A stretch of 64,000 nucleotides of DNA, from contig CACHEM010000003.1 in NCBI GenBank assembly GCA_902578845.1, positions 23,958-87,957 of the forward strand. The letters run 5' to 3'. The position numbers and the translations under genes were made by a program. The stretch's first letter is position 1; the number at the start of each line of letters is the position of its first letter. The DNA is from an uncultured Prochlorococcus sp. (GTDB lineage Bacteria > Cyanobacteriota > Cyanobacteriia > PCC-6307 > Cyanobiaceae). Positions 1 to 8,026 of the stretch are shown piece by piece. The notes under the pieces are model-generated. The model was not told the DNA's origin. It saw only the letters and a program-made list of their open reading frames with translations, and did not search any database.

Positions 1-559
1 TATCAGTTGAGTCCTGATGAATTAGAAACTTCCCATCATTTAGTGGTATCTCAAATGCTTCACCTTTGTTTTGTACTAAAGCAGATCTAAATTTTGGTTG
101 GAATTGTTTATCAAAGAATCCACCGAGATAACCTCTCATGGCTTTGATAGAAGGTAATTGTTTATTTCGTTTCAAATACAGAACTGAGTCATATAAAAGA
201 CTGCCTGATTGTTCTCTTGCAATAAGGATTAAGTGAGAAACGGATGCAGCTTCAGCTAAAGGATGCCAGTCAGAATGACTATTTAATAACCTTTTGTACT
301 CTTTGTAGGCAAGAAGATTATTGCTAATAACATCTTGAGACCAACCTTCTTCATTCATAGCTGTTGTTAGAGCTCTATGCTCTTTTGATCTTTGTGGATA
401 ACTACTTTTATATTCAGCAATTTTTCCAATAATTATCATTCTTTCTTTTTGTGCTTTTTGACGAGCTTCAAGGTAAGACAAAACATTAGCTTTGATATCA
501 GTAATTAATTGACCAAACTCGGCTGAATGTTCTGAATTAATTATTTTGATTAAAGTCAT
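1..559 (-). CDS. Hypothetical protein, 3' part beyond the window edge
   Basis: An open frame starts at ATG 557-559 and runs off the left edge; 186 codons are visible and no stop is reached. The product begins MTLIKIINSEHSAEFGQLI and is charged, helical and soluble-looking, with no signal peptide or membrane segment. I do not recognise the family. A stretch containing QRSKEHRALTTAMNEEGWSQ could be helix-turn-helix-like, which is only a guess. The leader holds five iteron-like repeats (695-811), the arrangement seen for autoregulated or replicon proteins, so a DNA-binding role is possible but inferred. Confidence 0.65.
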   Translation of the reverse strand, partial: MTLIKIINSEHSAEFGQLITDIKANVLSYLEARQKAQKERMIIIGKIAEYKSSYPQRSKEHRALTTAMNEEGWSQDVISNNLLAYKEYKRLLNSHSDWHPLAEAASVSHLILIAREQSGSLLYDSVLYLKRNKQLPSIKAMRGYLGGFFDKQFQPKFRSALVQNKGEAFEIPLNDGKFLIHQDSTD

Positions 560-694
560 ATTTAATATTTTTGTAACTGAGAATCGTGACGTTACGAAAC
601 TCTATAAACCGCAACCCGTAACTTGTCTGCGATAACCGGTTGTTATTTGGATAAATAAGTTTTTGTCTTAGTTAAGACTTACTTTTTGTGTTCT

Positions 695-811
695 CCTGTT
701 TAGATAACACTTCGTCTCCTCTGTATAGGTAACGGTACCCCTTCCCCCTGTATAGGTAACGGTTCGTTCTTCCTGTATAGATAACGGTTCAGTCTCTCCT
801 ATATAGATAAT
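695..811. repeat. Five-copy iteron-like array, period 25-27 bp
   Basis: Five copies of a unit close to CCTGTATAGGTAACGGTT occur with their TAG triplets at 701, 726, 753, 778 and 804, giving spacings of 25, 27, 25 and 26 bp. The middle three copies are best; the outer two have diverged. A related palindromic sequence, ATAACCGGTTGTTAT, lies just to the left (about 633-647). The array sits in the leader of the partial gene at 1-559. Copies on the same helical face suggest cooperative protein binding, as in plasmid iterons or operator arrays. Confidence 0.7.
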
Positions 812-849
812 TATTCAGTAAAGAATATCATTGGCAACAATTTTAAAAA

Positions 850-877
850 TATGAAAAAGGGGCTAATAAATAGCCCC
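850..877 (-). terminator. Rho-independent terminator of the 95-residue gene
   Basis: On the minus strand a 7-bp stem (GGGGCTA / TAGCCCC, 859-877) is followed by TTTTT. It lies 34 bp downstream of the gene ending at 911. The hairpin also forms the left half of the dispersed repeat described below. Confidence 0.75.
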
Positions 878-897
878 AAGCGATCAACTGTCAATCG
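859..897 (+). repeat. Dispersed hairpin-palindrome element, copy 1
   Basis: The hairpin GGGGCTA-ATAAA-TAGCCCC is followed by GATCAACTGTCAATC, a variant of the 15-bp near-palindrome GATCGACTGTCAATC found at many places up to 29 kb. This is the leftmost copy. It sits 3' of a minus-strand gene, where it doubles as a terminator. Confidence 0.6.
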
Positions 898-910
898 ATA
901 GAATTTTACA

Positions 911-1198
911 TCAAGAGAGATGTTCTACCGCACCAAAATCAACCAGAACTTCTCCTAATTGATGACGATTTTCATAGAGCCATTCGGCAAGATTTTCTGA
1001 ATGATAAAAACAAAGACCATTTCTGAGATGAGCTTTATTTTCAAAAAAACATTCTAATTTTTTAGAAGCTTCTTTAATTTTTTGTCTTTCTAGAAAATGC
1101 TTTTCAGCTTCTTCTCTTGTGTCAAAAGTTACACCGTTGACAGTAAATGTTGATTTTATAGATGCCAACAAAACATCATTTTGGTTAGTAGAAACCAT
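911..1198 (-). CDS. Hypothetical 95-residue protein
   Basis: The gene starts at ATG 1198 and encodes a soluble protein with a basic, helical centre (residues about 30-50) and an acidic C-terminus. No signal peptide, membrane segment or known motif is visible. A strong terminator follows at 850-877, so it is probably transcribed as its own unit or with the gene at 1358-2449. It belongs to the integrated-element block by position; function unknown. Confidence 0.6.
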   Translation of the reverse strand: MVSTNQNDVLLASIKSTFTVNGVTFDTREEAEKHFLERQKIKEASKKLECFFENKAHLRNGLCFYHSENLAEWLYENRHQLGEVLVDFGAVEHLS

Positions 1199-1357
1199 GA
1201 TTAGTTAATTGATAAAAATATATTTTGCTTAGCGTTGAATTGAGAGGGTTTACTTTCCTAGATTTATTAGGCTACCTATTAATAAACTATACTATTTTTT
1301 AATTTGTGTCTATCTTTTTGAGTGCGGTTTATGCCACAAAAAATGGCATATTTATAA

Positions 1358-2449
1358 TTAAGTCCCTGGTATTTTTGGGCTCATATCACTATTAGTAGTA
1401 GTATTTTGTGATTTATTCTCAATAGGTGCTTGAATAATATTTTCTCTAGCAATAATTGGACGGATTGCATTTAAATACATTTCACCTACATCTTTCATTT
1501 TTCCTTTTGCGTATATTTTTTTTAGTAATCCAGGACCTCCATCCAAAACATTAATTTCTTTAACTTTCGGCCAAATTAATTCATTTAAATTATTGTCTTT
1601 AAGAAACTTTCTTATTTCTAAAACTAATTCATTTATTTCAGCAGCATTAAATTTCATAAGTGCTTGGATGTTCATTCTTTTAAGATCGACAATATTTTCT
1701 TTAAGAATATATAGTTCTTTTATTAAACTTTTTAGATCGGTTTTAGGTTTTATAAATTCTTTTGGATTAAGTGTAGATTTGATTTTCTCATAATATTTTT
1801 TGAAAAGAGTTTGAACTTCTACTTCGTAAGCCCCATTAGTATCTAAACTCGCTATTCCATTAGCTCCGTCTACTGAATAAGACTTAGAATTTGCTTTCAT
1901 TTCTTTGGCTATAAGCAATTGAAAATACATATTAAAAATCTCGTTAGTTCTTGCATTGCCTGTAGCTGAACCCATAATGTTTATTACAGCTTGATGCAAA
2001 GGGTCGTTTGCAAATAAGTATTTATAATCTTTGGCGTCATCAATATACAAATTAGTAGGCGAAATAGGATCCTTTATAAATTCCTCCTCAACTTCATCTG
2101 TATATAAAATTAGCGAATTCTGTTCCCAAGGTAATCTTAATGCACTTTTAATTTGTATGTTATCAATAACTTCTAAGCAACTTGGAGCAACCTGTACAAG
2201 AGTTTCTTTATTAATTGCTTTAATACTAAACAATTGGGCAAAAACTTGAAATCCTTTTTTCATCTCTAATTTTTCAAGAATTTCTTTAATAGCTAGTCGG
2301 TACCTTTCTTTTAAAATGTCATTATTATCTGAAAAGTAGTAAGGCAACCATTGATTAACCTGGATAATATCAGCTTGACAATCCTTTATCTCAAAGACCA
2401 AAGAGTCAATTTCTTCTTGACTTGAGTCTTGCAGAATAAATTTTTCCAA
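1358..2449 (-). CDS. Hypothetical 363-residue protein
   Basis: The open frame begins at TTG 2449 (MEKFILQDSSQEEID) because no upstream ATG is available. The protein is soluble, rich in Ile, Lys and Glu, and mostly helical, with a low-complexity Asn/Thr/Pro tail. I recognise no catalytic motif. A weak inverted repeat (TGCCA / TGGCA, about 1332-1347) lies just downstream. It lies among genes of the integrated element, so a phage- or satellite-type function is possible but unsupported. Confidence 0.6.
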   Translation of the reverse strand: MEKFILQDSSQEEIDSLVFEIKDCQADIIQVNQWLPYYFSDNNDILKERYRLAIKEILEKLEMKKGFQVFAQLFSIKAINKETLVQVAPSCLEVIDNIQIKSALRLPWEQNSLILYTDEVEEEFIKDPISPTNLYIDDAKDYKYLFANDPLHQAVINIMGSATGNARTNEIFNMYFQLLIAKEMKANSKSYSVDGANGIASLDTNGAYEVEVQTLFKKYYEKIKSTLNPKEFIKPKTDLKSLIKELYILKENIVDLKRMNIQALMKFNAAEINELVLEIRKFLKDNNLNELIWPKVKEINVLDGGPGLLKKIYAKGKMKDVGEMYLNAIRPIIARENIIQAPIENKSQNTTTNSDMSPKIPGT

Positions 2450-2706
2450 TCTAGAAATAATTTAACTAATATAATTATCTCAAAAATATTTTTTATTAGC
2501 AAATTTTTAAAAGTAAAAGTTATAAAATAAAAAATTTTAATTAATTTAAGATGCTGCAATAGTTTTAGAGTATCCTCTGGGCAATTTAATTACAATCCTG
2601 ATAAAAAAAAGAAATTCTTTTGATAGAAAATAAAAAAAATTGATACAAAAGCAAAATTTTATGCTAAGTTGTTATAAAATAAAATTTTACAAGTAAAAAC
2701 TAACCT

Positions 2707-2922
2707 ATGATTCCATCAATCAATTCTTTAAGAAAAGATTTTCCATTAAGGTTTAACTTTTTCAATTCTTCTATAAATGATTTCTTCATGATGTTCTTCG
2801 GAAAGTTCCATCATTCAGGATCAAATGTTAAAAGTCCATCTCTTGATTATCAAAGAAATGCTAATTACTGGAGAAATAACCCACATGTCCCCGATAGCGA
2901 GTACTACGGCCATGAAAATTAA
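2707..2922 (+). CDS. Hypothetical 71-residue protein
   Basis: ATG 2707 opens a short basic protein with aromatic-rich segments (RFNFFNSS, FFMMFFGKFHH) and a hydrophilic C-terminus. Its stop overlaps the ATG of the next gene by 11 bp, suggesting translational coupling. This is the first gene of a plus-strand run (2707-5197). Family unknown. Confidence 0.5.
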   Translation: MIPSINSLRKDFPLRFNFFNSSINDFFMMFFGKFHHSGSNVKSPSLDYQRNANYWRNNPHVPDSEYYGHEN

Positions 2923-3499
2923 ACCTTTGGGTGTATTTGTTAAGGACTTTCCTTTTGATTCATATGATTTTTCTACTAGTGGTGTAGAAAATAACTTTGA
3001 TATTGGAATTGTGGGGAAAGTGTTTCAAACACTTAAACATAGTAATAAAGGACATTACGTTAACGCTCCAGTCTGGGTGGGGCACATTAAATGCCTTCTT
3101 CTTATCTGTTGTGGTCCGAATTCTGATTTTAGTTATAAAACTGCGCTTTCTCTTGAAGGGTTGCCTATAAAACTAAATCAGCAAAAAGAAAATTTATATT
3201 TAATCAATTCTTTTGATGACGTTATTGATAAAGAAGCTAGGGAGAATTTGAAGGATATTGATGCTGGCAAAAAGGAATTTGTCCCTGTTGGAACAACTGC
3301 AACTGGTCCTATTACTAATGTAGAAGATTCAGCTGAGGAAGATATCCCTGTTGGAACAACTGCAACTGGTCCTATTAATAATGCAGAAAATTTTGGTGAG
3401 GTAGAAGTTCATAAAGTAACTAATACTTCTGCTCATGAAATCAAGTCTGACTCTGAATCAGAATATATAGAGATAAAAATTTCAATAAGAAAGAGATAA
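2912..3499 (+). CDS. Hypothetical 195-residue protein with internal tandem repeat
   Basis: The likely start is ATG 2912 (MKIKPLGVFVKDFPFDSYDF), overlapping the stop of the upstream gene; an upstream in-frame ATG at 2825 would extend it over that gene and is less likely. The N-terminal ~110 residues look globular. The C-terminal part holds two copies of PVGTTATGPI(T/N)N, matched by a DNA repeat at 3284-3314 and 3347-3377, and then an acidic tail. Function unknown. It could be a phage- or element-encoded structural or DNA-associated protein. Confidence 0.6.
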   Translation: MKIKPLGVFVKDFPFDSYDFSTSGVENNFDIGIVGKVFQTLKHSNKGHYVNAPVWVGHIKCLLLICCGPNSDFSYKTALSLEGLPIKLNQQKENLYLINSFDDVIDKEARENLKDIDAGKKEFVPVGTTATGPITNVEDSAEEDIPVGTTATGPINNAENFGEVEVHKVTNTSAHEIKSDSESEYIEIKISIRKR

Positions 3500-3552
3500 A
3501 ACCTGGTCTAACAATTATTCAATTTTTAATTCACTAAATTTACGTTTTTATC

Positions 3553-4263
3553 ATGCAATTAGAAAAACTTAAGAGAAAACATAATAAGGTCTTAGGACCT
3601 TCAACTTTATCAGGAGCTTTAACTGAAAATAGTTGCAATCGCCAAGTTTGGCTTTTAAATAGATTTAAACCTGAGACTAAAGACTCAGTATTCCTTGAAA
3701 AGTGGAAATTACAGCACACCAGTGCTTTAAATAATCTAACTAATTTCCTTGGTCAAAAATATCCTGATGCCAAAGTAGATTCAGAAGTACAGCTCCCAAC
3801 CGTTGAATTTCATGGGGTTAGTTTGTTCGGAGTGATTGACTGCTTATTGCTTTTCCCGGATGGGTCAGTTGCAATTTTTGATGCTAAAACAGGCGCCCGA
3901 AAATCTAAAGATTGGATACAAATCGGATTATATTATTTGATGCAAAAAGCTATAAACCGTAGTTATGGTTTACCAATACCTCGGTTGTTTAGTCTGGGTA
4001 TTTTTTATGATGATGGAAAATTTCCGCCTAGTAAAAAGACTTTTGAAGAGAACCTTCTTGAACTACAAGGTGAGAATGCTATAGATGAAGTTTTTCTTGA
4101 TGGTACAAGAAAAAAATTAAGAGAAGTCCTACAAGTAACAGCTCAAGATGATCTTCCTGATCCACAACCTTCTATTGGAAATTGCAAGTATTGCAAATTT
4201 AATATTTCCTGCCCATCTGCACTAAAGAATGATGTGGCGATAGTGGCAAATGATTTAATTTAG
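3553..4263 (+). CDS. PD-(D/E)XK nuclease, Cas4/RecB-like
   Basis: This 236-residue protein carries the core signatures of the RecB/Cas4 nuclease superfamily: D96 in FGVID, D110-x-K112 in IFDAKTG, and Q123-x3-Y127 (QIGLYY). One early Cys (C28) and three late Cys (C211, C214, C220 in CKYCKFNISC) fit the four-Cys Fe-S cluster of Cas4/AddB-type enzymes. The expected activity is metal-dependent DNA exonuclease or end processing. No cas genes or CRISPR array are nearby. The context, two coiled-coil proteins downstream and a recombinase, points to a mobile-element or phage recombination role. Confidence 0.82.
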   Translation: MQLEKLKRKHNKVLGPSTLSGALTENSCNRQVWLLNRFKPETKDSVFLEKWKLQHTSALNNLTNFLGQKYPDAKVDSEVQLPTVEFHGVSLFGVIDCLLLFPDGSVAIFDAKTGARKSKDWIQIGLYYLMQKAINRSYGLPIPRLFSLGIFYDDGKFPPSKKTFEENLLELQGENAIDEVFLDGTRKKLREVLQVTAQDDLPDPQPSIGNCKYCKFNISCPSALKNDVAIVANDLI

Positions 4264-4273
4264 GTTTTGCAAA

Positions 4274-4576
4274 ATGGATAAAACTATAGCAATTCTATTT
4301 TTAGAGTTTCGGGAGTTAGTCTCTCAACAAATTGCAGACTTAAGTTCCACACTCATGAGGCATGACTTTGAAATTAGAAATCAACGAGACGAATTAAATT
4401 TCTTAAAGAAACAAATTGATCATCTTTCTAGAAAAGATGTTGATATAGATTCTCTTATTACTTGGTTAATACAAGATATTGAAAAAGAAGTAGATGGACC
4501 AAAAGAGATAATTGATCTTTTAAAGAAAATTAAATCTGAGAGTGATGGTTCTTTTGAAGAGTTAGGAGGTAGTTAA
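4274..4576 (+). CDS. Coiled-coil protein, 100 residues
   Basis: ATG 4274 begins 10 bp after the nuclease stop. Residues about 10-60 form a predicted coiled coil (FRELVSQQIADLSS, then LNFLKKQIDHLSRK), followed by an acidic C-terminus. The next gene encodes a shorter protein of similar plan, so the two may be diverged tandem duplicates. Role unknown; probably co-transcribed with the nuclease. Confidence 0.6.
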   Translation: MDKTIAILFLEFRELVSQQIADLSSTLMRHDFEIRNQRDELNFLKKQIDHLSRKDVDIDSLITWLIQDIEKEVDGPKEIIDLLKKIKSESDGSFEELGGS

Positions 4577-4801
4577 TTGAATTTAAATGTCATTCAGAAA
4601 CTTCTTATTTTTAAGGATACAGTGCTTGAAAGATTAAAAGCCCAAGCTGAAATTAATGAAGCGAACTTAATCCGTTTGAGTGATTTGGAGCAGAAAATTA
4701 ATTTTTTAGATACACGTATGGATCATCTTGAAAATAGTGTTTCACAACTTGGTCAGGCACTTGTTGAAGGACCAGGAATAGATCCTGACGACCCTTTTTA
4801 A
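4577..4801 (+). CDS. Coiled-coil protein, 74 residues, TTG start
   Basis: The TTG at 4577 abuts the preceding stop codon and is placed 8 bp after a GGAGG site (about 4564-4569), which decides the start. The protein is nearly all coiled coil (LERLKAQAEINEANLI; LEQKINFLDTRMDHLENS) with a short acidic tail. It resembles the middle of the upstream protein (K-QIDHL versus R-MDHLEN). Confidence 0.6.
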   Translation: MNLNVIQKLLIFKDTVLERLKAQAEINEANLIRLSDLEQKINFLDTRMDHLENSVSQLGQALVEGPGIDPDDPF

Positions 4802-4852
4802 AATTAATTTTTTGGACTTTTAAATAATCTCTAAACCAAACTGATTAAATAT

Positions 4853-5197
4853 ATGGAAAGAAAAATTGTTCAAAAACCAAATAAGTTTAAGGTTGGTCAA
4901 ATCACTTTTTGTAATGGTGGTTGCACAATGCAACTGCCAACTTTTTACAAAGTTGTAAAAAGAACAGAAAAAACAGTTTGGTTAATAGAACTAGAAAGTC
5001 AATTAGTTGAACATGACGGCTATGGACAAGTGGGGCATAAAATTCCTGTGGATATTCAAAAAGGTGCTGTATTTTATAGACGTGTTAAAAACTGGAAAAA
5101 CAGTAGTGATGAATTTCAAGAATTTGCATATCAAAGAAACTGGGGAATTATTGAACCATGGGATGGACTAGCAAAGTATTACAACTGCTTGGATTAG
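4853..5197 (+). CDS. Hypothetical 114-residue protein
   Basis: The protein contains KVGQITFCNGGCTMQLPTFY then KVVKRTEKTVWLIEL, resembling a phage-associated beta-rich family with the pattern (K)VGxI-W/C-GG-x-FY-VV-R. This is a recollection of pattern, not a firm assignment. It is the last gene of the plus-strand run, and a terminator follows at 5209. Confidence 0.6.
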   Translation: MERKIVQKPNKFKVGQITFCNGGCTMQLPTFYKVVKRTEKTVWLIELESQLVEHDGYGQVGHKIPVDIQKGAVFYRRVKNWKNSSDEFQEFAYQRNWGIIEPWDGLAKYYNCLD

Positions 5198-5208
5198 ATG
5201 AGAGTGAT

Positions 5209-5231
5209 GCTGTTAAAAGCAGCTTTTTTTT
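5209..5231 (+). terminator. Rho-independent terminator
   Basis: GCTG-TTAAAAG-CAGC is followed directly by a run of eight T. It closes the transcription unit that ends at 5197. Confidence 0.75.
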
Positions 5232-5289
5232 ATAAGTAATAATACTTGCATAAATATTATTTATTTGTTTGATTAAAAATAAAACCATT

Positions 5290-5469
5290 ATGAAAACTTT
5301 AAAGCTCTCACTTAAAGAAACACCCTACTTATCAAATTTATTTACTTCCTTTTATAAGAAAAAATCTAATAATGATTCCTTTATTAAATGGTTTCTAGTC
5401 TATTATTTTGGTGCTTCAACGTTACTGTTATTAAGTTTGCATTCTTATTGTATGGGTTCAGTATTTTAG
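5290..5469 (+). CDS. Small membrane protein, 59 residues
   Basis: I use ATG 5290; a TTG 21 bp upstream is in frame. The N-terminal half is basic and a single hydrophobic segment (about residues 34-52, WFLVYYFGASTLLLLSL) follows. No family recognised, and no strong Shine-Dalgarno site, so the gene is tentative. Confidence 0.35.
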   Translation: MKTLKLSLKETPYLSNLFTSFYKKKSNNDSFIKWFLVYYFGASTLLLLSLHSYCMGSVF

Positions 5470-5492
5470 AAGCGGTGCAAGTAGTAAGTATT

Positions 5493-6020
5493 TCATTTCA
5501 CTAGTGGCTTGATCGCAGGGAATAGCATAATTTTTTTACTAAAAGACTTTAATTTAATGTCATCAGAAGAATTTATTGAACATATTAATTGTCCATCTGT
5601 AGAAAGTTGATTTTCTTCGTATTCATATAAATTTGTACCATTAAGAGATTTACCATCAATGAATGTCTCAAAATAAGGATAAATTTTTTCTTTTCCTTTA
5701 ATTAGGTAAGTTGCTTCTGTATCTGAAATATCACCAGTAAAATTGTCAGGTACTTTAATATTAAATTTGAAATCACCTTCAACTCTGCAACCTCCATAGC
5801 TAGGTTGTTCTGTTTCAAAATTACTTATACCTAGTAAAGTATCATCTATAATTTGTATCTTGTATTTATTATTTTTATCAAATTCTTCTTTTAAAGTAGC
5901 TGTGATTTCAGATTTTAATTCGGTTTTTAATTCCTCTTTTAACTCGCTTTTATAATTATCTACTGCGGAACAACTAGTCAGTAAAATCAATGATAAGGGT
6001 AATAAAACAAATCTCTTCAC
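5493..6020 (-). CDS. Predicted lipoprotein, 175 residues
   Basis: GTG 6018-6020 starts MKRFVLLPLSLILLTSC, a type II signal peptide with lipobox LTSC and the modified Cys at 17. A heptad-like charged stretch (KSELKEELKTELKSE) follows, then a beta-rich domain with two further Cys. It is probably anchored in a membrane. The leader is copy 2 of the dispersed hairpin-palindrome element, ending 7 bp from the start codon. Function unknown. Confidence 0.7.
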   Translation of the reverse strand: MKRFVLLPLSLILLTSCSAVDNYKSELKEELKTELKSEITATLKEEFDKNNKYKIQIIDDTLLGISNFETEQPSYGGCRVEGDFKFNIKVPDNFTGDISDTEATYLIKGKEKIYPYFETFIDGKSLNGTNLYEYEENQLSTDGQLICSINSSDDIKLKSFSKKIMLFPAIKPLVK

Positions 6021-6027
6021 AAGAAAA

Positions 6028-6066
6028 GGAGCTAATTGCTACTAATTTTAGATCGACTGTCAATCA
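6028..6066 (+). repeat. Dispersed hairpin-palindrome element, copy 2
   Basis: GGAGCTAATTGCT is followed by TTTAGATCGACTGTCAATCA. On the minus strand this forms the leader of the lipoprotein, with a T-rich run directly before the GTG start. No separate Shine-Dalgarno site is visible. Confidence 0.7.
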
Positions 6067-6080
6067 GGTTATTTTGACTT

Positions 6081-6185
6081 GTGATGAGTGTGTTTCTTAG
6101 GTATAAGTGGTATAAGGACTTGTCCTTTTAGTAAGGACTTGAACCTAGCGGTTTCAAGGTTAACTCCGCGCTCCTACACACGAGT
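6081..6185. other. Possible decayed tRNA 3' segment beside the recombinase gene
   Basis: The minus strand reads GGTTCAAGTCC, a canonical T-arm core, preceded by sequence with some tRNA-like character (6135-6175). The T-stem pairs only partly and no acceptor stem or anticodon arm can be completed. The direct repeat AAGGACTTG occurs at 6114 and 6135. The position 3' of an integrase gene is where an attachment-site tRNA fragment would be expected, but the assignment is weak. Confidence 0.22.
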
Positions 6186-6280
6186 ACAAAAACCTTTTTC
6201 ATTAATGAAGATCTCTTCTAAGACACTTAGCTTGCTGCTTAATGTAGCTTTTGTGCTTTGTGTCTTTGTTATTTAAGGGA

Positions 6281-7864
6281 CTATTCGTCAAAGAGGCTGA
6301 TAGTTTCTGGGTTCCCTTTCTTCGAACCGAACTCAATATCGGTTAATTCCTTAGTCCTCTTTCGGATGTCTATTCTTTCGTAAGTCTGCATGATAGTAGC
6401 CACTGAGTTGCCACAAATTCGAGCTAATAAATAAGCGTCAGTTCCTCTCAATATATGGTTTTCAATAAAGGTTGAACGCATTGAATATAAGGTGTATGGG
6501 CGGTCCGAGAATTTATGACCTTTGAGCTTGCCTTGAGCAAATAGAGTATTACATATCTCTCTCCAATACTGACCAATTCTTGCTTGACTTGGTTGTCTCA
6601 TCTCGTTGTATATCTGAGCAAAAACGTAGTCTTCCCCTTTGATTAGTTGATTAGTTTGAGTCTTTAAAAAGTTTCTCCATCTCTTAAATACTTGACCTAA
6701 GTTGCATGGTATTTCTCTATATTCTTGAGTCTTTGCTCGCATGGTAGTTATGTAAGCAATAAGTCTCTCTTCACGACCCCATTCAGTACCTTCTATAGCC
6801 CATTCTTTAGGATCTTTAAAGTTTGGAGGTTCTAAATCTAGATCTATTCCTTCGGCTTGAGCTTCGCCCATTACTTGCTCCCATTCTTCCTGAGCTTTGG
6901 TATTAGATACTCTTCCGACATCAACAATTTCTACGTTCTTCCACTTTAATTTGCAAATTTCTTCGGGAGACATTCCAGAGTTTTTGGCGACTAGGATCCA
7001 GTGCCAAAACATTGTTCTGAACCATTGCATTTTCTTTTCAGGTTTTCTATCGCATAAGGTCCCATTATTCATTAGTGTTTTGACCTCATATGCTTCCTTT
7101 CTCCAAGTTGTTCTTATATGAGTAATGATTGTGTTCCAGTCGTCTTCATTTATTGCTGGGTTAGCATCTCTGTCTGTTTGTCTTATCTCAATCTTTGGGA
7201 GGAATTGTCCATCTAACCAAAGTCGAGCTGGGATATATTTATGTTTAACTAAATAACTCTTTATGAACTCTCCAAGTGTCTGAAGTTCTTTTTGGACTGG
7301 TAATCTTCTTGATGTTTGACCCATTCTAAATACAACATAATCATCAAATGTTGATTCGTTTATTTGAGAAGTTAGGGTAACTTTCTTCTCTTTTAAATAG
7401 TCCATCACATGACGCATTGAGAACCCTTTAAATTCATATGTTGATTGTTCCAGAGCACCTGCATCAACTCTTTTCTTAATGCCCTCTAGCCACTCCTCAA
7501 GGGCTTTTTGGATAGTCATCTTGGGGTTCTCCTTCTGCTTCTCTGATCTGGATAATCTTTCTTTTTTTCTTAGAAGTTTTTCTTCTCTTTCTAAGAGTGA
7601 TAAAGCATCATCTTTAGGTTTAACCCTTCCAGTATTTAGATAGGATTTGTGATGAGGTTCCTCTTCTCTCATTGCTAAAGCTGTTTCCATAGCCAGCTCC
7701 TCTGCTTGTTTGAGTGTGCCAGCTCCTTTGATTAATTTAGTTCTATATTTCTTAGTACCTTCAATTAGCTCTTTGTAGTAATACTTGCCTGCTGAATTGC
7801 CATTGGCATAGGAAATTATCATCCCTCTCCCATTTAATACCTTAATCTTCTCGGCAATTTTCAA
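6281..7864 (-). CDS. Tyrosine recombinase (phage integrase family)
   Basis: This 527-residue protein has a basic N-terminal arm-type domain (GNSAGKYYYKELIEGTKKY), a core-binding helical region (about 110-240) and a C-terminal catalytic domain. Visible catalytic features are YSMRSTF (Arg II in a Y-x-x-R box), ICGNSVATIM and the nucleophile in MQTYERI. At the Arg I position the usual G-x-R-x-S-E motif reads GMSPEE, so Ser replaces Arg. The role is site-specific integration or excision of the surrounding element. The gene is preceded within 20 bp by an 11-bp tandem direct repeat, a likely binding site. Confidence 0.88.
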   Translation of the reverse strand: MKIAEKIKVLNGRGMIISYANGNSAGKYYYKELIEGTKKYRTKLIKGAGTLKQAEELAMETALAMREEEPHHKSYLNTGRVKPKDDALSLLEREEKLLRKKERLSRSEKQKENPKMTIQKALEEWLEGIKKRVDAGALEQSTYEFKGFSMRHVMDYLKEKKVTLTSQINESTFDDYVVFRMGQTSRRLPVQKELQTLGEFIKSYLVKHKYIPARLWLDGQFLPKIEIRQTDRDANPAINEDDWNTIITHIRTTWRKEAYEVKTLMNNGTLCDRKPEKKMQWFRTMFWHWILVAKNSGMSPEEICKLKWKNVEIVDVGRVSNTKAQEEWEQVMGEAQAEGIDLDLEPPNFKDPKEWAIEGTEWGREERLIAYITTMRAKTQEYREIPCNLGQVFKRWRNFLKTQTNQLIKGEDYVFAQIYNEMRQPSQARIGQYWREICNTLFAQGKLKGHKFSDRPYTLYSMRSTFIENHILRGTDAYLLARICGNSVATIMQTYERIDIRKRTKELTDIEFGSKKGNPETISLFDE

Positions 7865-7882
7865 GAATTAAACAAGTAAAAA

Positions 7883-8026
7883 GTGTGAATAAAGTGTGAA
7901 TAACTTTCTACTAAATCTCCATATCCTAATTATAGTAAAGCCTGCTAGCTTTTCATTAGCCAGTAATTAATATCAGTCATATCAATCAGTTTAAGGAAAT
8001 TGGGTTTGCTAGAATTTTGCTAGAAT
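7883..8026. other. Attachment-site-like unit A: repeat pair, core, repeat pair
   Basis: Two 11-bp tandem repeats GTGTGAATAAA/GTGTGAATAAC (7883-7904), a core TTTCATTAGCCAGTA (7951-7965), and two 11-bp tandem repeats TTTGCTAGAAT (8005-8026). Inverted copies ATTCTAGCA(A/G) follow at 8219 and 8241, 22 bp apart. The layout matches units B (15747) and C (18133). Short tandem arm-type sites flanking a core are typical of tyrosine recombinase att sites; that function is inferred. The rest of the 7865-8314 gap holds no convincing gene. Confidence 0.55.

Noticed and set aside
695..811. CRISPR array
   Set aside because: The repeat unit is longer than its spacers, the spacers are only about 8-10 bp, and no cas operon is present. 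The Cas4-like nuclease at 3553 lacks cas1/cas2 partners. An iteron or operator array fits better.
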